A stretch of 64,000 nt of DNA from Pseudoxanthomonas sp. YR558 (GCF_900116385.1 NZ_FPCI01000001.1:2019501-2083500); one strand, 5' to 3'. Shown: positions 18,600-28,698, counted from the stretch's first letter. Notes: generated from the sequence alone by a model not told the origin. Numbers and translations: made by a program.

Positions 18600-18686
18600 C
18601 GTAGGGTGGGCCCTGGCCCACCGACACGGATGTCGAACCACGTACGGCGCCATGCAATGCACCGGCGGGCCGAGGCCCGCCCTACG
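18600..18686. repeat. palindromic intergenic repeat, family A copy 1
   Basis: Left arm 18600-18622 (starts CGTAGGGTGGGCC, ends GGCCCACC) and right arm 18664-18686 (starts GGCGGGCC, ends GCCCGCCCTACG) each fold on themselves and are roughly complementary to each other. A second copy sits at 27394-27462. The right arm ends one base before the stop codon of the DUF924 gene. Confidence 0.8.
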
Positions 18687-19232
18687 TCATCCCTTGAATC
18701 CGCCGCCCGCCAGGTAGTCGCGCTCTTCCTGCGTCGTGGTACGCCCCATCGCCTCGTTGCGATGCGGAAATCGGCCGAAGCGGGCGATCAGGTCGTAATG
18801 CAGCTGAGCGTACTTCAGGTAGTTCTCGTCGCCAGTGGCACGGAACAGGTCCAGCGATCGCTGCTGGTCGTCCAGCGCTTCGGAATGCTCGAACGGCATG
18901 TAGAAGAAGATCTTCAGCGCGGGATCGACCTGCGCATCGAAACCCGCCTCGACGGCGCGCGCGGCGTAATGCCTCGCCAAGCCATCGGTCGCGTAAGAAT
19001 GCGCGCTTTCGCGGAAGCAGTTGCGCGGGAACTGGTCCAGCAAGAGGATTAACGCCAGCGCACCCTCTGCATCGCCCATCCAGCCCTCCAGTTCGCGTCG
19101 CGCCGCACGGAAGTGCAGCCCACGGAAGCGCTGGTCGAAATCGGCGTCGAAGGCGTCGTCGTTGGCGAACCACTTTTCGTAGCCGGCGTTGCGCCAGAAG
19201 GTGATGACGTCCTGCGCTTGACCGATGCTCAT
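18687..19232 (-). CDS. DUF924 family protein
   Basis: A 181-residue soluble protein with the family hallmarks DVITFWRNAGYEKWF, LILLLDQFPRN, FFYMPFEHSE and RFGRFPHRNEAMGR. DUF924 proteins form an alpha-helical TPR-like fold of unknown function. It overlaps the upstream secreted protein gene by four bases (ATGA), so the two are translationally coupled. Its stop codon touches the palindromic repeat at 18600-18686. Confidence 0.9.
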   Translation of the reverse strand: MSIGQAQDVITFWRNAGYEKWFANDDAFDADFDQRFRGLHFRAARRELEGWMGDAEGALALILLLDQFPRNCFRESAHSYATDGLARHYAARAVEAGFDAQVDPALKIFFYMPFEHSEALDDQQRSLDLFRATGDENYLKYAQLHYDLIARFGRFPHRNEAMGRTTTQEERDYLAGGGFKG

Positions 19233-19750
19233 GGGGCATTACCCTCTCGCTGCAACGCCTCGAGGATCGGGAAGAACTTCGCATGCTCCCGATAGTCGTA
19301 AATTCCACCTTCCACTGCACCTACGAGCCGTTCGCAGTCGATGACCTTCGCATCATCATCGGAAAACATCTGCGACAGCGCCGCCAATGCGACCGCATTG
19401 AATCGCGCTCTTCCATCGGCTTGAAGCTGCTGTAACGCCTCGACGCCGCGCTCGGCAAAAATCGTTTCAAGAAACGAACGCTCATACTTCAAGGCAGAAA
19501 GCAGATATGGAAGATTTCGCCGATTCCAGCCCGACAAGGCTTCACGCGAAGTTTCGGCAGCCTTGCTGTCCAATGAAGGACAAGTCCGCCCCAACGCATC
19601 GGCTACGGCCATGGAGGTACCTAGCGCGAACGCGTACGCCGCTCTCCGTTGTTCCGCCTCAGTGGCGGACTGTCCTGCCTGGCAGGTGACGGCACTCGTC
19701 AACAGCATGACCGCGATACAAGCGCCTCCTGCGGACACCACCTTCTTCAT
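19229..19750 (-). CDS. small secreted protein of unknown function
   Basis: A 173-residue protein with a clear signal peptide (MKKVVSAGGACIAVMLLTSAVTCQAG split: hydrophobic core 10-20, cleavage near residue 24-26). The mature part is helical and carries two cysteines (RTCPSLDS and VIDCERL), compatible with a periplasmic disulfide. I do not recognise a family. GC content appears slightly lower than in neighbouring genes. Its stop overlaps the DUF924 start by four bases. Confidence 0.65.
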   Translation of the reverse strand: MKKVVSAGGACIAVMLLTSAVTCQAGQSATEAEQRRAAYAFALGTSMAVADALGRTCPSLDSKAAETSREALSGWNRRNLPYLLSALKYERSFLETIFAERGVEALQQLQADGRARFNAVALAALSQMFSDDDAKVIDCERLVGAVEGGIYDYREHAKFFPILEALQREGNAP

Positions 19751-19827
19751 GATTTACCTCCATCTCCACTCGCCGCAATCCCGCTGGCGCTATCGCTTAA
19801 GGCGCCTACCCTCAAGCGCGTGAAGAA

Positions 19828-20604
19828 CTACTCATCAAACCGCAAATGCCGCACCGACTTCCCGTTGCGGCGGATCAGCTTAAGCGCTTCGATGCCGACG
19901 GTGATGTGGTTCTCGACGAACGAGGAGCTGACCTTGGCGTCGCTGGCTTCGGTCTTTACGCCTTCCGGGATCATCGGCTGGTCGCTGACCAGCAGCAGCG
20001 CGCCGCAGGGGATGCGGTTCGCGAAGCCGGCGGCGAAGACGGTGGCGGTCTCCATGTCGATGGCCATGCAGCGCATCGCGCGCAGGCGCTCCTTGAAGGC
20101 GACATCGTGTTCCCACACGCGGCGGTTGGTGGTGTACACCGTGCCGGTCCAGTAGTCGTGGCCGAGGTCGCGGATCATCGTGGACACCGCGCGCTGCAGC
20201 GCGAACGCGGGCAGCGCCGGCACTTCCGGCAGCAGGTAATCGTTGCTGGTGCCCTCGCCACGGATCGCCGCGATCGGCAGCACCAGGTCGCCCAGCTCGT
20301 TCTTGCGCTTCAACCCGCCGCACTTGCCGAGAAACAGCACCGCCTTCGGCATGATCGCCGACAGCAGGTCCATCATCGTCGCCGCGTTCGGGCTGCCCAT
20401 GCCGAAGTTGATCATGGTGATGCCGTCGGCGGTGGCGCTGGCCATCGGCCGGTCCAGGCCGACGATGGGCGCACCGGTCAACTGGGAGAACACGTTGAGG
20501 TAGCCGCCGAAATTGGTCAGCAGGATGTGTTCGCCGAACTGATCCAGGGGCACGCCGGTGTAGCGCGGCAGCCAGTTGTCGACGATTTCGTTCTTGTCCT
20601 TCAT
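19828..20604 (-). CDS. amn: AMP nucleosidase (short form)
   Basis: A 258-residue purine phosphorylase-fold protein that hydrolyses AMP to adenine and ribose 5-phosphate. Visible signatures: ITMINFGMGSPNAATMMD, FLGKCGGLK, GEGTSNDYLLP, and the late AIDMETATVFAAGF with the catalytic acidic triad region. The long E. coli Amn has an extra N-terminal domain; this is the short form seen in Bacteroidetes and Xanthomonadaceae. It is divergent from the amidohydrolase pair at 20719. Confidence 0.88.
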   Translation of the reverse strand: MKDKNEIVDNWLPRYTGVPLDQFGEHILLTNFGGYLNVFSQLTGAPIVGLDRPMASATADGITMINFGMGSPNAATMMDLLSAIMPKAVLFLGKCGGLKRKNELGDLVLPIAAIRGEGTSNDYLLPEVPALPAFALQRAVSTMIRDLGHDYWTGTVYTTNRRVWEHDVAFKERLRAMRCMAIDMETATVFAAGFANRIPCGALLLVSDQPMIPEGVKTEASDAKVSSSFVENHITVGIEALKLIRRNGKSVRHLRFDE

Positions 20605-20718
20605 GGAAGCCTCTTTTTCTTGTTGTTGTAAGGCCATTCTTGCATGGAAGCGACGGCACGCACTTGGCAGCACGCCGCCCGGGCGGGTAGGTTGGGGCCT
20701 GCTTCCAGGGGACACACC

Positions 20719-22136
<1,418 letters not shown>

Positions 22137-22140
<4 letters not shown>

Positions 22141-23405
22141 GCCGTCGTTCGATCCTCCGCACCGGCGCGTTGGCGCTCGCGCTGGCCGCCGCGCTTCCCG
22201 CCATCGCGCAAGACGTGCTGATCCGCAATGCCACCGTGCATACCGCCGGTGCGCAAGGTACGTTGAAGAACGCGGACGTGCTGGTGCGCAACGGCGTGGT
22301 CCAGGCGGTCGGCAGCGGCCTGGCCGCACCCGCCGCCGCGACGGTGGTCGAGGCCGAGGGCCGCCCGCTGACGCCGGCGTTCTTCGGTGGCATCACCGAG
22401 ATCGGCATCGAAGAAGTCTCCGGCGAATCCTCGACGGTCGACGCCGCGGTCACGCTGGAAGACCAGCCGATGCGGCCGGAGTTCGACGTGACGCTGGCCT
22501 ACAACCCGGCCTCGATCGTGATCCCGGTGGCGCGCGTGGAGGGCATCGGTTTCACCCTGCTAGCGGCCTCGACGGGCGGCTCCTTCATCGCCGGCCAGGG
22601 TGGCGTGGTGCGGCTGGACGGCAGTGCCGATCCGGTCGGTCCGCGTGCGTTGTTCGTACGACTGGGCAGCGGCACCGCGGAACTGGCCGGCAAGTCGCGC
22701 GCCGCGCACTGGATGCTGCTGGACCAGATGGTGGCCGAAGCGCGCGGCCGCGTGTCGGTGGATTCGCCGCATGCGCTGCTGACACCCGCGGGCCGCGCCA
22801 CGCTGGCGCGCTACCTGGCGGGCAACGGCCGCATCGTGGTGGCGGTGAACCGCGCCGCCGATATCCGACAGCTGCTGCGCTGGGCGCAAAGGGAGAACGT
22901 GCGCATCGCCATCGCCGGCGGTGCGGAGGCCTGGAAGCTCGCCCCGCAGCTGGCGCAGGCGAAGGTGCCTGTGTTCGTCGATGCGCTGGCCGACCTGCCA
23001 TCGGACTTCGACCAGATCGGTGCCACGCTGGAGAACGCGGCGCGACTCGATGCCGCCGGCGTGAGCGTCAGCTTCTCGCAGGCAGGCGATGCGTCGCACA
23101 ACGCGCGGAAAGTGCGCCAGCTCGCCGGCAATGCGGTGGCCAACGGCCTGCCCTGGGAGGACGGCCTTGCCGGCCTGACCCGCGTGCCGGCGGAGACCCT
23201 CGGCGTGGGCGACCGCGTCGGCACCATCGCCCCGGGCAAGCTGGCCGACCTGGTGCTGTGGAGCGGCGATCCGTTGGATGTGGCGAACACCGCGCAGCAG
23301 GTCTGGCTCGGCGGCCGCGCGATACCGATGCGTTCGCGCCAGACCGAATTGCGCGACCGCTACCTGCAACAGGCAGGCCCGCTGCCGCGCGCGTACTCGA
23401 AGTAG
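22137..23405 (+). CDS. secreted amidohydrolase-like protein lacking the metal-binding HxH
   Basis: A 422-residue partner of the preceding amidohydrolase, with signal peptide ending AAALPAIAQ. The composite-domain start (VLIRNATVHTAG) and end (VGTIAPGKLADLVLWSGDP) are typical, but where the family has TPGxIDxHxH this protein reads TPAFFGGITEIGI (80-92), so both metal histidines are gone. Other active-site histidines are also sparse. It is probably not a hydrolase on its own; a structural or regulatory subunit of the first protein fits the ATGA overlap. An intrinsic terminator follows at 23432. Confidence 0.85.
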
Positions 23406-23420
23406 TTCTGACGCGACGAG

Positions 23421-25103
23421 TCAGTCGACGGAGGCGCCTTCGGGCGCCTTCGCTTTTCCGGCTTCGTGGCAGGGCGCATCCTCAGCCACCACACGGTCGC
23501 CGCCAGCTCGCTTGGCCACGTACATGGCCTGGTCCGCGCGGGCGATCAGCGACGCCACCGAATCCCCATCGCGCGCCTGCGCCGCGCCGATACTCGCGGT
23601 CAATCCGACCGCCACGCCCTCGACCCGCGCGCAGTCGCGACGGATGCGCGCGGCCACCTGCTCGGCGATGCGCACGGCCGCCGCCAGTTCGACGCCGGAA
23701 AGCACCAGCACGAACTCTTCGCCACCCAGGCGGCCAAGCTGGTCGCCGTACTGGAACTGCTCGCTCACCGCGCGCGTTACCGCGCGAAGGCAGGCATCGC
23801 CGAGCGCGTGGCCATGACGGTCGTTGATCTGCTTGAAGTGGTCGAGGTCGATGAACAGTAGCGAGGCGGGAATGCGTTCCCTTTCGCGCTCGATCAGCGC
23901 CCAGTCGAGCCGATGCTCGATGCCGCCGCGATTGAGTACGCCGGTCAGGCCGTCGCGCTCGGCGTGCTGCTTCGCGCTGTCGCGCTCGCGGCGGAACGTC
24001 AGCATGCGGTCGGCGAGGCCCAGCGCGAGCACCACCGCCGTGAGGGCGAGCACCCAGGGCAATCCGTACTCCAGCCACGGTTCCGCTCGCTCGCCCCCGC
24101 TGAAACGGAGCGCGCGCCACATGGTGAACACGAGCATGGGCACCCAGGCGATCAGCACATAGGCTGCGTGCTTCTGGCCGCGCATCCACGCGACCACCAG
24201 GGTGACCAGTGCGATGGCATTGGTCAGCAGGAACACCGCATTGGCCACGTCCGGGAACCACGCCTTGTCGGCGGGCCAGGGCAGCACCAGCAACACCAGC
24301 GTGGCGGTACAGCCATAGACACCAACGACGCGCATCAGCAGGCTCAACCTGGGCGCGACCCGCCGAAGGCTGGCGTAGTCCTGCCACAGATAGACCAGCA
24401 GGATGGTCGCGAGCGTGCCCGACGCCCAGATACCCTGGGCGCCGAAGCGGGCCAGCGCATCGAGCCCGGGCCACGCATACGCTTCACCGTACGAACACAA
24501 TGCGTAGAGGAGCTGAAACAGCATCGCGCCCGCATACAGCAGATACACGCGTTCGCGCAGCATCGCCCAGAACAGCAACACCGCCAGGGATACACCCAGC
24601 ACCGCGCCGATCGCAGGCATCACCAGACGCAGGTGGCGCAGGTCGGCAGCGGCGTAACGCGGCCGCGACTCGACCGTGACATGCAGTGGATAGCGCGCGC
24701 CTTCCACGCGCACATAGACGGGGCCATCGCCAGCCAGCGGGAACACCAGCGCGCGCCGCGTGTACTGCGGATCCAGATCGTGGCGGAATACATCCTGGGT
24801 GCGCGGGACGCCGTCCGGCGAGTCGAGCACGGTCACGCGCGCGGTGTACGGGTGGTAGACCACCAGCAACGGTTCGGCCACGCCCGGCCGCGGCTGAACG
24901 CGCCACTGCCCGTTGCCGATCACGCGCACGCCGTCGTCGTCGCCTTCGAAGCGACGTTCCGAGAAGAGCCCGGCACGCTGTCCGGCCTGCTGCTCCAGCG
25001 CCAGAGGCTGGATTCGGTCGATCCGCGCGATGTTTTCCCCAACCGCGGCGGATGCGGGCAGCAGGGCCAGAAGCAGTAGTAGCGACCACCACCCCTGTTT
25101 CAT
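23421..25103 (-). CDS. 7TMR-DISM-type membrane diguanylate cyclase (GGDEF)
   Basis: A 560-residue membrane protein: signal/TM at the N-terminus, a periplasmic beta-sandwich (about 35-175, 7TMR-DISMED2-like), seven hydrophobic helices (about 185-385), then a GGDEF domain (about 400-545). The active site GGEEF is at 460-464 with LLFIDLDHFKQIND upstream, so c-di-GMP synthesis is expected. The inhibitory I-site position, normally RxxD, reads QYGD, so product inhibition may be lost. The ATG at 25103 is preferred over the upstream in-frame ATG at 25187, which would overlap a CRP/Clp-like site. The last codons contain a terminator for the opposite strand. Confidence 0.9.
   Translation of the reverse strand: MKQGWWSLLLLLALLPASAAVGENIARIDRIQPLALEQQAGQRAGLFSERRFEGDDDGVRVIGNGQWRVQPRPGVAEPLLVVYHPYTARVTVLDSPDGVPRTQDVFRHDLDPQYTRRALVFPLAGDGPVYVRVEGARYPLHVTVESRPRYAAADLRHLRLVMPAIGAVLGVSLAVLLFWAMLRERVYLLYAGAMLFQLLYALCSYGEAYAWPGLDALARFGAQGIWASGTLATILLVYLWQDYASLRRVAPRLSLLMRVVGVYGCTATLVLLVLPWPADKAWFPDVANAVFLLTNAIALVTLVVAWMRGQKHAAYVLIAWVPMLVFTMWRALRFSGGERAEPWLEYGLPWVLALTAVVLALGLADRMLTFRRERDSAKQHAERDGLTGVLNRGGIEHRLDWALIERERERIPASLLFIDLDHFKQINDRHGHALGDACLRAVTRAVSEQFQYGDQLGRLGGEEFVLVLSGVELAAAVRIAEQVAARIRRDCARVEGVAVGLTASIGAAQARDGDSVASLIARADQAMYVAKRAGGDRVVAEDAPCHEAGKAKAPEGASVD
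23432..23457 (+). terminator. intrinsic terminator of the amidohydrolase pair, inside a convergent gene
   Basis: AGGCGCC (23432-23438), loop TTCG, GGCGCCT (23443-23449), then TCGCTTTT. The UUCG-capped stem lies 26 bases after the plus-strand stop and inside the last codons of the convergent cyclase gene. Confidence 0.75.
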
Positions 25104-25168
25104 GTTGCCCCTTGCTTTCCGGCGGAGTGTCGGACCCGCCCGCGCGCCGGGCAAGCCCAGCCGGGACG

Positions 25169-25192
25169 TTAATGTGACGATCATCACATTAA
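25169..25192. promoter_or_regulatory. strong CRP/Clp-type binding site
   Basis: TTAATGTGA-N6-TCACATTAA: a perfect 9-base inverted repeat that contains the full CRP consensus TGTGA-N6-TCACA. It lies 66 bases upstream of the diguanylate cyclase start. In Xanthomonas this consensus is read by Clp, whose binding is blocked by c-di-GMP. Confidence 0.85.
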
Positions 25193-25261
25193 TTTCGCGA
25201 TTTATTAAGCATCAGCGACGGGACCTGCGGCGCGTTCCGACTGTGGCGCAAGTCGTGGAAA

Positions 25262-25277
25262 GGTGATTTATTTCACA
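25262..25277. promoter_or_regulatory. second CRP/Clp-type site upstream of degV
   Basis: GGTGA-TTTATT-TCACA matches TGTGA-N6-TCACA at nine of ten positions. It is 87 bases upstream of the DegV gene and 70 bases from the first site. Confidence 0.65.
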
Positions 25278-25364
25278 CTTCACGCGTTTACGCGGCGACG
25301 GCCTGCCGGTTGTCCGCTAGCGTGGCGGGCCGAGGGAGATGCGACGGATGCCGGGAGGGGCAAA

Positions 25365-26312
25365 ATGCGCATAGGGATAGTCGTGGATTCAGCGTGCGAC
25401 CTGCCGCTGGAGTACCTGCAGCAACACAACATCGTCATCCTGCCGATCACGGTGCGGATCGGCGAAGCCGTACTCGCCGATCATCGCGACGAACAGGCGA
25501 CGCTGAGCTTCCTGCACGCGCATGTCGCCGAGCGCGGCCACGAGGCCGAGACCACGCCGTTCACGGTCAACCAGATCCGGGACCTGTTCCTGGGCCAGCT
25601 GGTGATCGATTACGACCACGTGTTCTGCATGACGATCACGAAGACGCGTTCGCCGATCCACGACAACGCGATGCAGGCCAGCTTTGCCATCCTCAACGAC
25701 TACAAGCCAGTGAGGCAGGCGGCGGGCCACAACTCCCCGTTCGCCCTGCGGGTGATCGACACGCAGAACCTGTTCGCGGCGCAAGGCATCACGGCGGTGG
25801 AAGCCGTGCGCATGCGCGAGGCCGGCGCCAACGTGCAGCAGATCCGCGTGCGCCTGGAGGAACTAGCGCAGAACACGCACGGCTACATGATCCCGCGCGA
25901 CCTCTACTACCTGCGCAACCGCGCCCGCACCAAGGGGGATCGCAGCGTGGGTCTGTTGAGCGCGGCGCTGGGCAGCGCGCTGGACATCAAACCGGTGCTT
26001 TACGGCCACGCGGGCAATACGGAGCCGGTGGCCAAGATCAAGGGCTTCGACAATGCGGTCGAGCAGATGTTCAAGTTCACCGGCAACCGCGTCATGGCCG
26101 GCCTGATGACGCCCACCGTGTGCCTGAGCTACGGCGGCGAACTGTCGGAACTGCGCGCCCTGCCGGGCTACCAGCGCCTGCGGGACATCTGCGAGAACAA
26201 CAAGGTTGAGGTATTCGAAAGTGTCATGAGCCTCACCGGGATGGTGAACGTGGGCAAGGGCGCCGTCGTGGCCGCCTTCGCCGCACCGCCCGCGCCGTTC
26301 AAGGCGACATAA
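25365..26312 (+). CDS. DegV family fatty-acid-binding protein
   Basis: A 315-residue soluble protein beginning MRIGIVVDSACDLPLEYL, the usual DegV start. Later signatures are TPFTVNQIRDLF, CMTITKTRSPIHDNA, RVIDTQNLFAAQG and GSALDIKPVLYGHAG. DegV (FakB-like) proteins bind a single fatty acid; in Firmicutes they present it to a fatty-acid kinase. No FakA kinase is seen nearby, so the role here is open. A GGGAGGGG ribosome site precedes the ATG at 25365; upstream in-frame starts would run through the CRP/Clp-like site. Confidence 0.88.
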   Translation: MRIGIVVDSACDLPLEYLQQHNIVILPITVRIGEAVLADHRDEQATLSFLHAHVAERGHEAETTPFTVNQIRDLFLGQLVIDYDHVFCMTITKTRSPIHDNAMQASFAILNDYKPVRQAAGHNSPFALRVIDTQNLFAAQGITAVEAVRMREAGANVQQIRVRLEELAQNTHGYMIPRDLYYLRNRARTKGDRSVGLLSAALGSALDIKPVLYGHAGNTEPVAKIKGFDNAVEQMFKFTGNRVMAGLMTPTVCLSYGGELSELRALPGYQRLRDICENNKVEVFESVMSLTGMVNVGKGAVVAAFAAPPAPFKAT

Positions 26313-26367
26313 CGACGGCCTAACGCGGCGGGGCTACGCTATGCCCTTGGCTTGAACCGGGGGCGCC

Positions 26368-26712
26368 ATGGCGGTCCGCTACTACATCAGTCTGCCCACT
26401 CCCGCCCGCGCACGCGGCGGGGATCCGGCGTTCAGTTTCGATGCGCACGGCGCGGAGGAATTCGCCGCGCAACTGCAGCATGCGCTGCGTACCAGCAGTC
26501 TGTTCGAGCGCTGGCGCGCACGCCAGGACGATCCCGATGAGGTCGATCCGGGCCTCGGCGTGGTCGATCCCGATGCCACGGTCGCCGGCCAGCAGGACGA
26601 CCTCAGCATCCTCTTGGTGGCCCGCTCTTCCATTCCCGGCCATGTCCTGAAGCACCGCCTGCGCCTGCTTGCGGGCGGCGCCTGGGAACTGCGCGACGTC
26701 GCCGCGGCTTGA
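26368..26712 (+). CDS. small hypothetical protein upstream of the Dph6-like gene
   Basis: A 114-residue protein, MAVRYYISLPTPARARG at the start, no signal peptide or TM helix, with an acidic centre (ARQDDPDEVDPGLGVVDPD). I do not recognise a family. The gene ends in a TTGA overlap with the next gene, which supports real translation and a shared transcript. Confidence 0.65.
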   Translation: MAVRYYISLPTPARARGGDPAFSFDAHGAEEFAAQLQHALRTSSLFERWRARQDDPDEVDPGLGVVDPDATVAGQQDDLSILLVARSSIPGHVLKHRLRLLAGGAWELRDVAAA

Positions 26713-27398
26713 GCCGCCGTACGCCCGTCCTGCTGGCCTGGAGCGGCGGCAAGGACGCCGCTTGGACGCTGCATGTGTTGCGGCAACGCGATGATGTCGA
26801 TGTCGTCGCCTTGCTGACGACGGTCACGCGCGAGTACGAACGCGTATCGATGCAGGGCATCCGCCGCAGCGTGCTGCATGCGCAGGCGCGCGCGACCGGC
26901 CTGCCGCTGTTGGAAGCGATGATTCCCGCGCAGTGCTCGAACACCGACTACGAGCGCGCCATGGCCGATGCCATCGCCCAGGCGCAGGGTCGTTGGCACG
27001 GGCTGCGCACGATGGCGTTCGGCGATCTGTTCCTCGAGGACATCCGCGCCTACCGCGTGGAGAACCTGGCCCGCGTGGGCTGGGACGTCGTCACGCCGCT
27101 GTTCGGTCGCGACACGGCATTGCTGGCGCGAGAGATGATCGACGGCGGACTGCGTGCGCAGTTGTGCTGTGTCGATACGCAGCAGTTGGATGCCGGCTTC
27201 GCAGGTCGCGACTTCGCTCGTAGCTTGCTCGCCGCGCTGCCTGCCCACGTCGATGCCTGCGGCGAGAACGGCGAGTTCCACACCTGCGTGTCGGCAGGAC
27301 CGATGTTCGATGCGCCCCTCGCGCTCACGCAGGGCGACACCGAGCTGCGCGATGGTCGCTTCGCCTTCACCGACTACGCGCTAGCCGCGGCTACGTAG
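26709..27398 (+). CDS. Dph6-like PP-loop ATPase (ATP_bind_4 / DUF71 family)
   Basis: A 229-residue protein with the PP-loop LLAWSGGKDAAW near the N-terminus and GDLFLEDIRAYR plus GENGEFHTCVSAGPMF, which are hallmarks of the diphthine-ammonia ligase family. Archaea and eukaryotes use Dph6 to amidate diphthine on EF2, which bacteria lack, so the bacterial member must act on something else. An adenylate-forming amidation or thiolation is likely by fold. It starts with TTG at 26709, overlapping the previous stop. Its TAG stop codon lies inside the left arm of the palindromic repeat at 27394. Confidence 0.85.
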   Translation: MSRRTPVLLAWSGGKDAAWTLHVLRQRDDVDVVALLTTVTREYERVSMQGIRRSVLHAQARATGLPLLEAMIPAQCSNTDYERAMADAIAQAQGRWHGLRTMAFGDLFLEDIRAYRVENLARVGWDVVTPLFGRDTALLAREMIDGGLRAQLCCVDTQQLDAGFAGRDFARSLLAALPAHVDACGENGEFHTCVSAGPMFDAPLALTQGDTELRDGRFAFTDYALAAAT

Positions 27399-27462
27399 GG
27401 TAGGCCTCGGCCCACCATCGCACATACGAGCGGATCATCGGCGGGCTGAAGCCCGCCCTACG
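27394..27462. repeat. palindromic intergenic repeat, family A copy 2
   Basis: Left arm 27394-27416 (CGTAGGGTAGGCC..GGCCCACC) and right arm 27440-27462 (GGCGGGC..GCCCGCCCTACG) match copy 1 at 18600-18686. The TAG in the left arm is the stop of the Dph6-like gene and the CTA in the right arm is the stop of frmB on the other strand. Confidence 0.85.
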
Positions 27463-28288
27463 CCTTCAAGGCCGCAGCATGGTGCGCGATGTGGTCGCCG
27501 ATGAAGCTGGCGATGAAGTAGTAGCTGTGGTCGTAGCCGGGCTGCAACCGCAGCGTCAGCGGGTGGCCGGCCTCGGCGGCCGCCGCTTGCAGCAATTCGG
27601 GCTTCAGCTGACTCTGCAGGAATTCATCCGCGTCGCCCTGGTCGACGAGCAACGGCAGCTTCTCCTGCGCGCGCCTGACCAGTTCGACCGTGTCGTAGGC
27701 CTTCCAGGCCTCGCGGTCATCGCCCAGGTAGGCGGTGAACGCCTTCTGTCCCCACGGCACCTGCGAAGGCGCGACGATCGGCGAGAACGCCGAGACGCTG
27801 CGGTAGCGTCCGGGATTCTTCAGCGCGAGGGTCAGCGCACCATGCCCGCCCATGGAATGCCCGCTGATGCCACGTGCTTCGGTCACCTGAAAGTTCGCTT
27901 CGATCAACGCCGGCAGTTCGTCGACGATGTAGTCGTACATGCGGTAGTGCGCCGACCACGGTGCCTGCGTGGCATTGACGTAGAAGCCGGCGCCCTTGCC
28001 CAGGTCGTAGCCGTCGGCATCGGCCACGTCGTCGCCACGTGGGCTGGTGTCGGGTGCGACGAGGATCACGCCATGCTCGGCGGCATAGCGCTGCGCACCC
28101 GCTTTGGTGATGAAATTCTGTTCCGTGCAGGTCAGGCCGGACAGCCAGTACAGCAGGGGCAGCTTGCGCGTCTCCGCTTGCGGTGGCAGGTAGACCGCGA
28201 ACCGCATCGTGCAGCCGAGGGTGCTTGAGGCGTGTTCGTAGACGTCCTGCGAGCCGCCGAAGCAGGCGCGATGTTCGATGCGCTTCAT
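27458..28288 (-). CDS. frmB: S-formylglutathione hydrolase
   Basis: Second enzyme of glutathione-dependent formaldehyde oxidation: splits S-formylglutathione to formate and glutathione in the cytoplasm. Length 276 is typical. Visible: [15 protein letters not shown] (oxyanion loop), nucleophile S145 in [15 protein letters not shown] (Asp) and GYDHSYYF (His). The start [12 protein letters not shown] matches the family and leaves AAAGGGGG seven bases upstream; an ATG two codons earlier (28294) overlaps the previous stop as ATGA and is also possible. It ends inside the palindromic repeat. Confidence 0.95.
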   Translation of the reverse strand: MKRIEHRACFGGSQDVYEHASSTLGCTMRFAVYLPPQAETRKLPLLYWLSGLTCTEQNFITKAGAQRYAAEHGVILVAPDTSPRGDDVADADGYDLGKGAGFYVNATQAPWSAHYRMYDYIVDELPALIEANFQVTEARGISGHSMGGHGALTLALKNPGRYRSVSAFSPIVAPSQVPWGQKAFTAYLGDDREAWKAYDTVELVRRAQEKLPLLVDQGDADEFLQSQLKPELLQAAAAEAGHPLTLRLQPGYDHSYYFIASFIGDHIAHHAAALKA

Positions 28289-28290
28289 GT

Positions 28291-28698
28291 TCATGCCCCC
28301 TTTCCAGCGCGGTGCGCCTCCAGCTCCTGCAGCACGGTCCGGTCGATCGCATCGATGCCCCGCTGATGGCTCTGGTTCACCCGCTGCGCGGCTTCCGTGC
28401 GCTCGAAAAAATCCATCTCTTCGAGTTGGCTCCTCACGCCATCCAGCACCCGTGACTTCACCCTGCCCGCGGTGACCGCGCATGCAGTCCGCGCGTCGGC
28501 CAGCGCTGCCTCCGGCGTGCCGGCATGCGCGAAGGCATGTTCGCGCAGGCAGTCGTAATAGGGCCGACCAAGCGCATCGGCAGGCACGCCCGTGCCCGGG
28601 GGCGGCGCCGCCCATGCCGATGTAGCCAGCAGGATCCACATGGACGCAAGAGTGACCGCGACGACCCACGGAACGGGACGCGAAATGAGGTGCGACAT
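28291..28698 (-). CDS. small exported protein encoded between frmA and frmB
   Basis: A 135-residue protein with a signal peptide (hydrophobic core [19 protein letters not shown]) and a mature helical part with two cysteines ([10 protein letters not shown] and RTACAVTAG). I do not recognise a family. It lies 9 bases after frmA and overlaps frmB, so it is part of the formaldehyde operon. A periplasmic protein has no known place in the FrmAB pathway. Confidence 0.65.
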   Translation of the reverse strand: MSHLISRPVPWVVAVTLASMWILLATSAWAAPPPGTGVPADALGRPYYDCLREHAFAHAGTPEAALADARTACAVTAGRVKSRVLDGVRSQLEEMDFFERTEAAQRVNQSHQRGIDAIDRTVLQELEAHRAGKGA

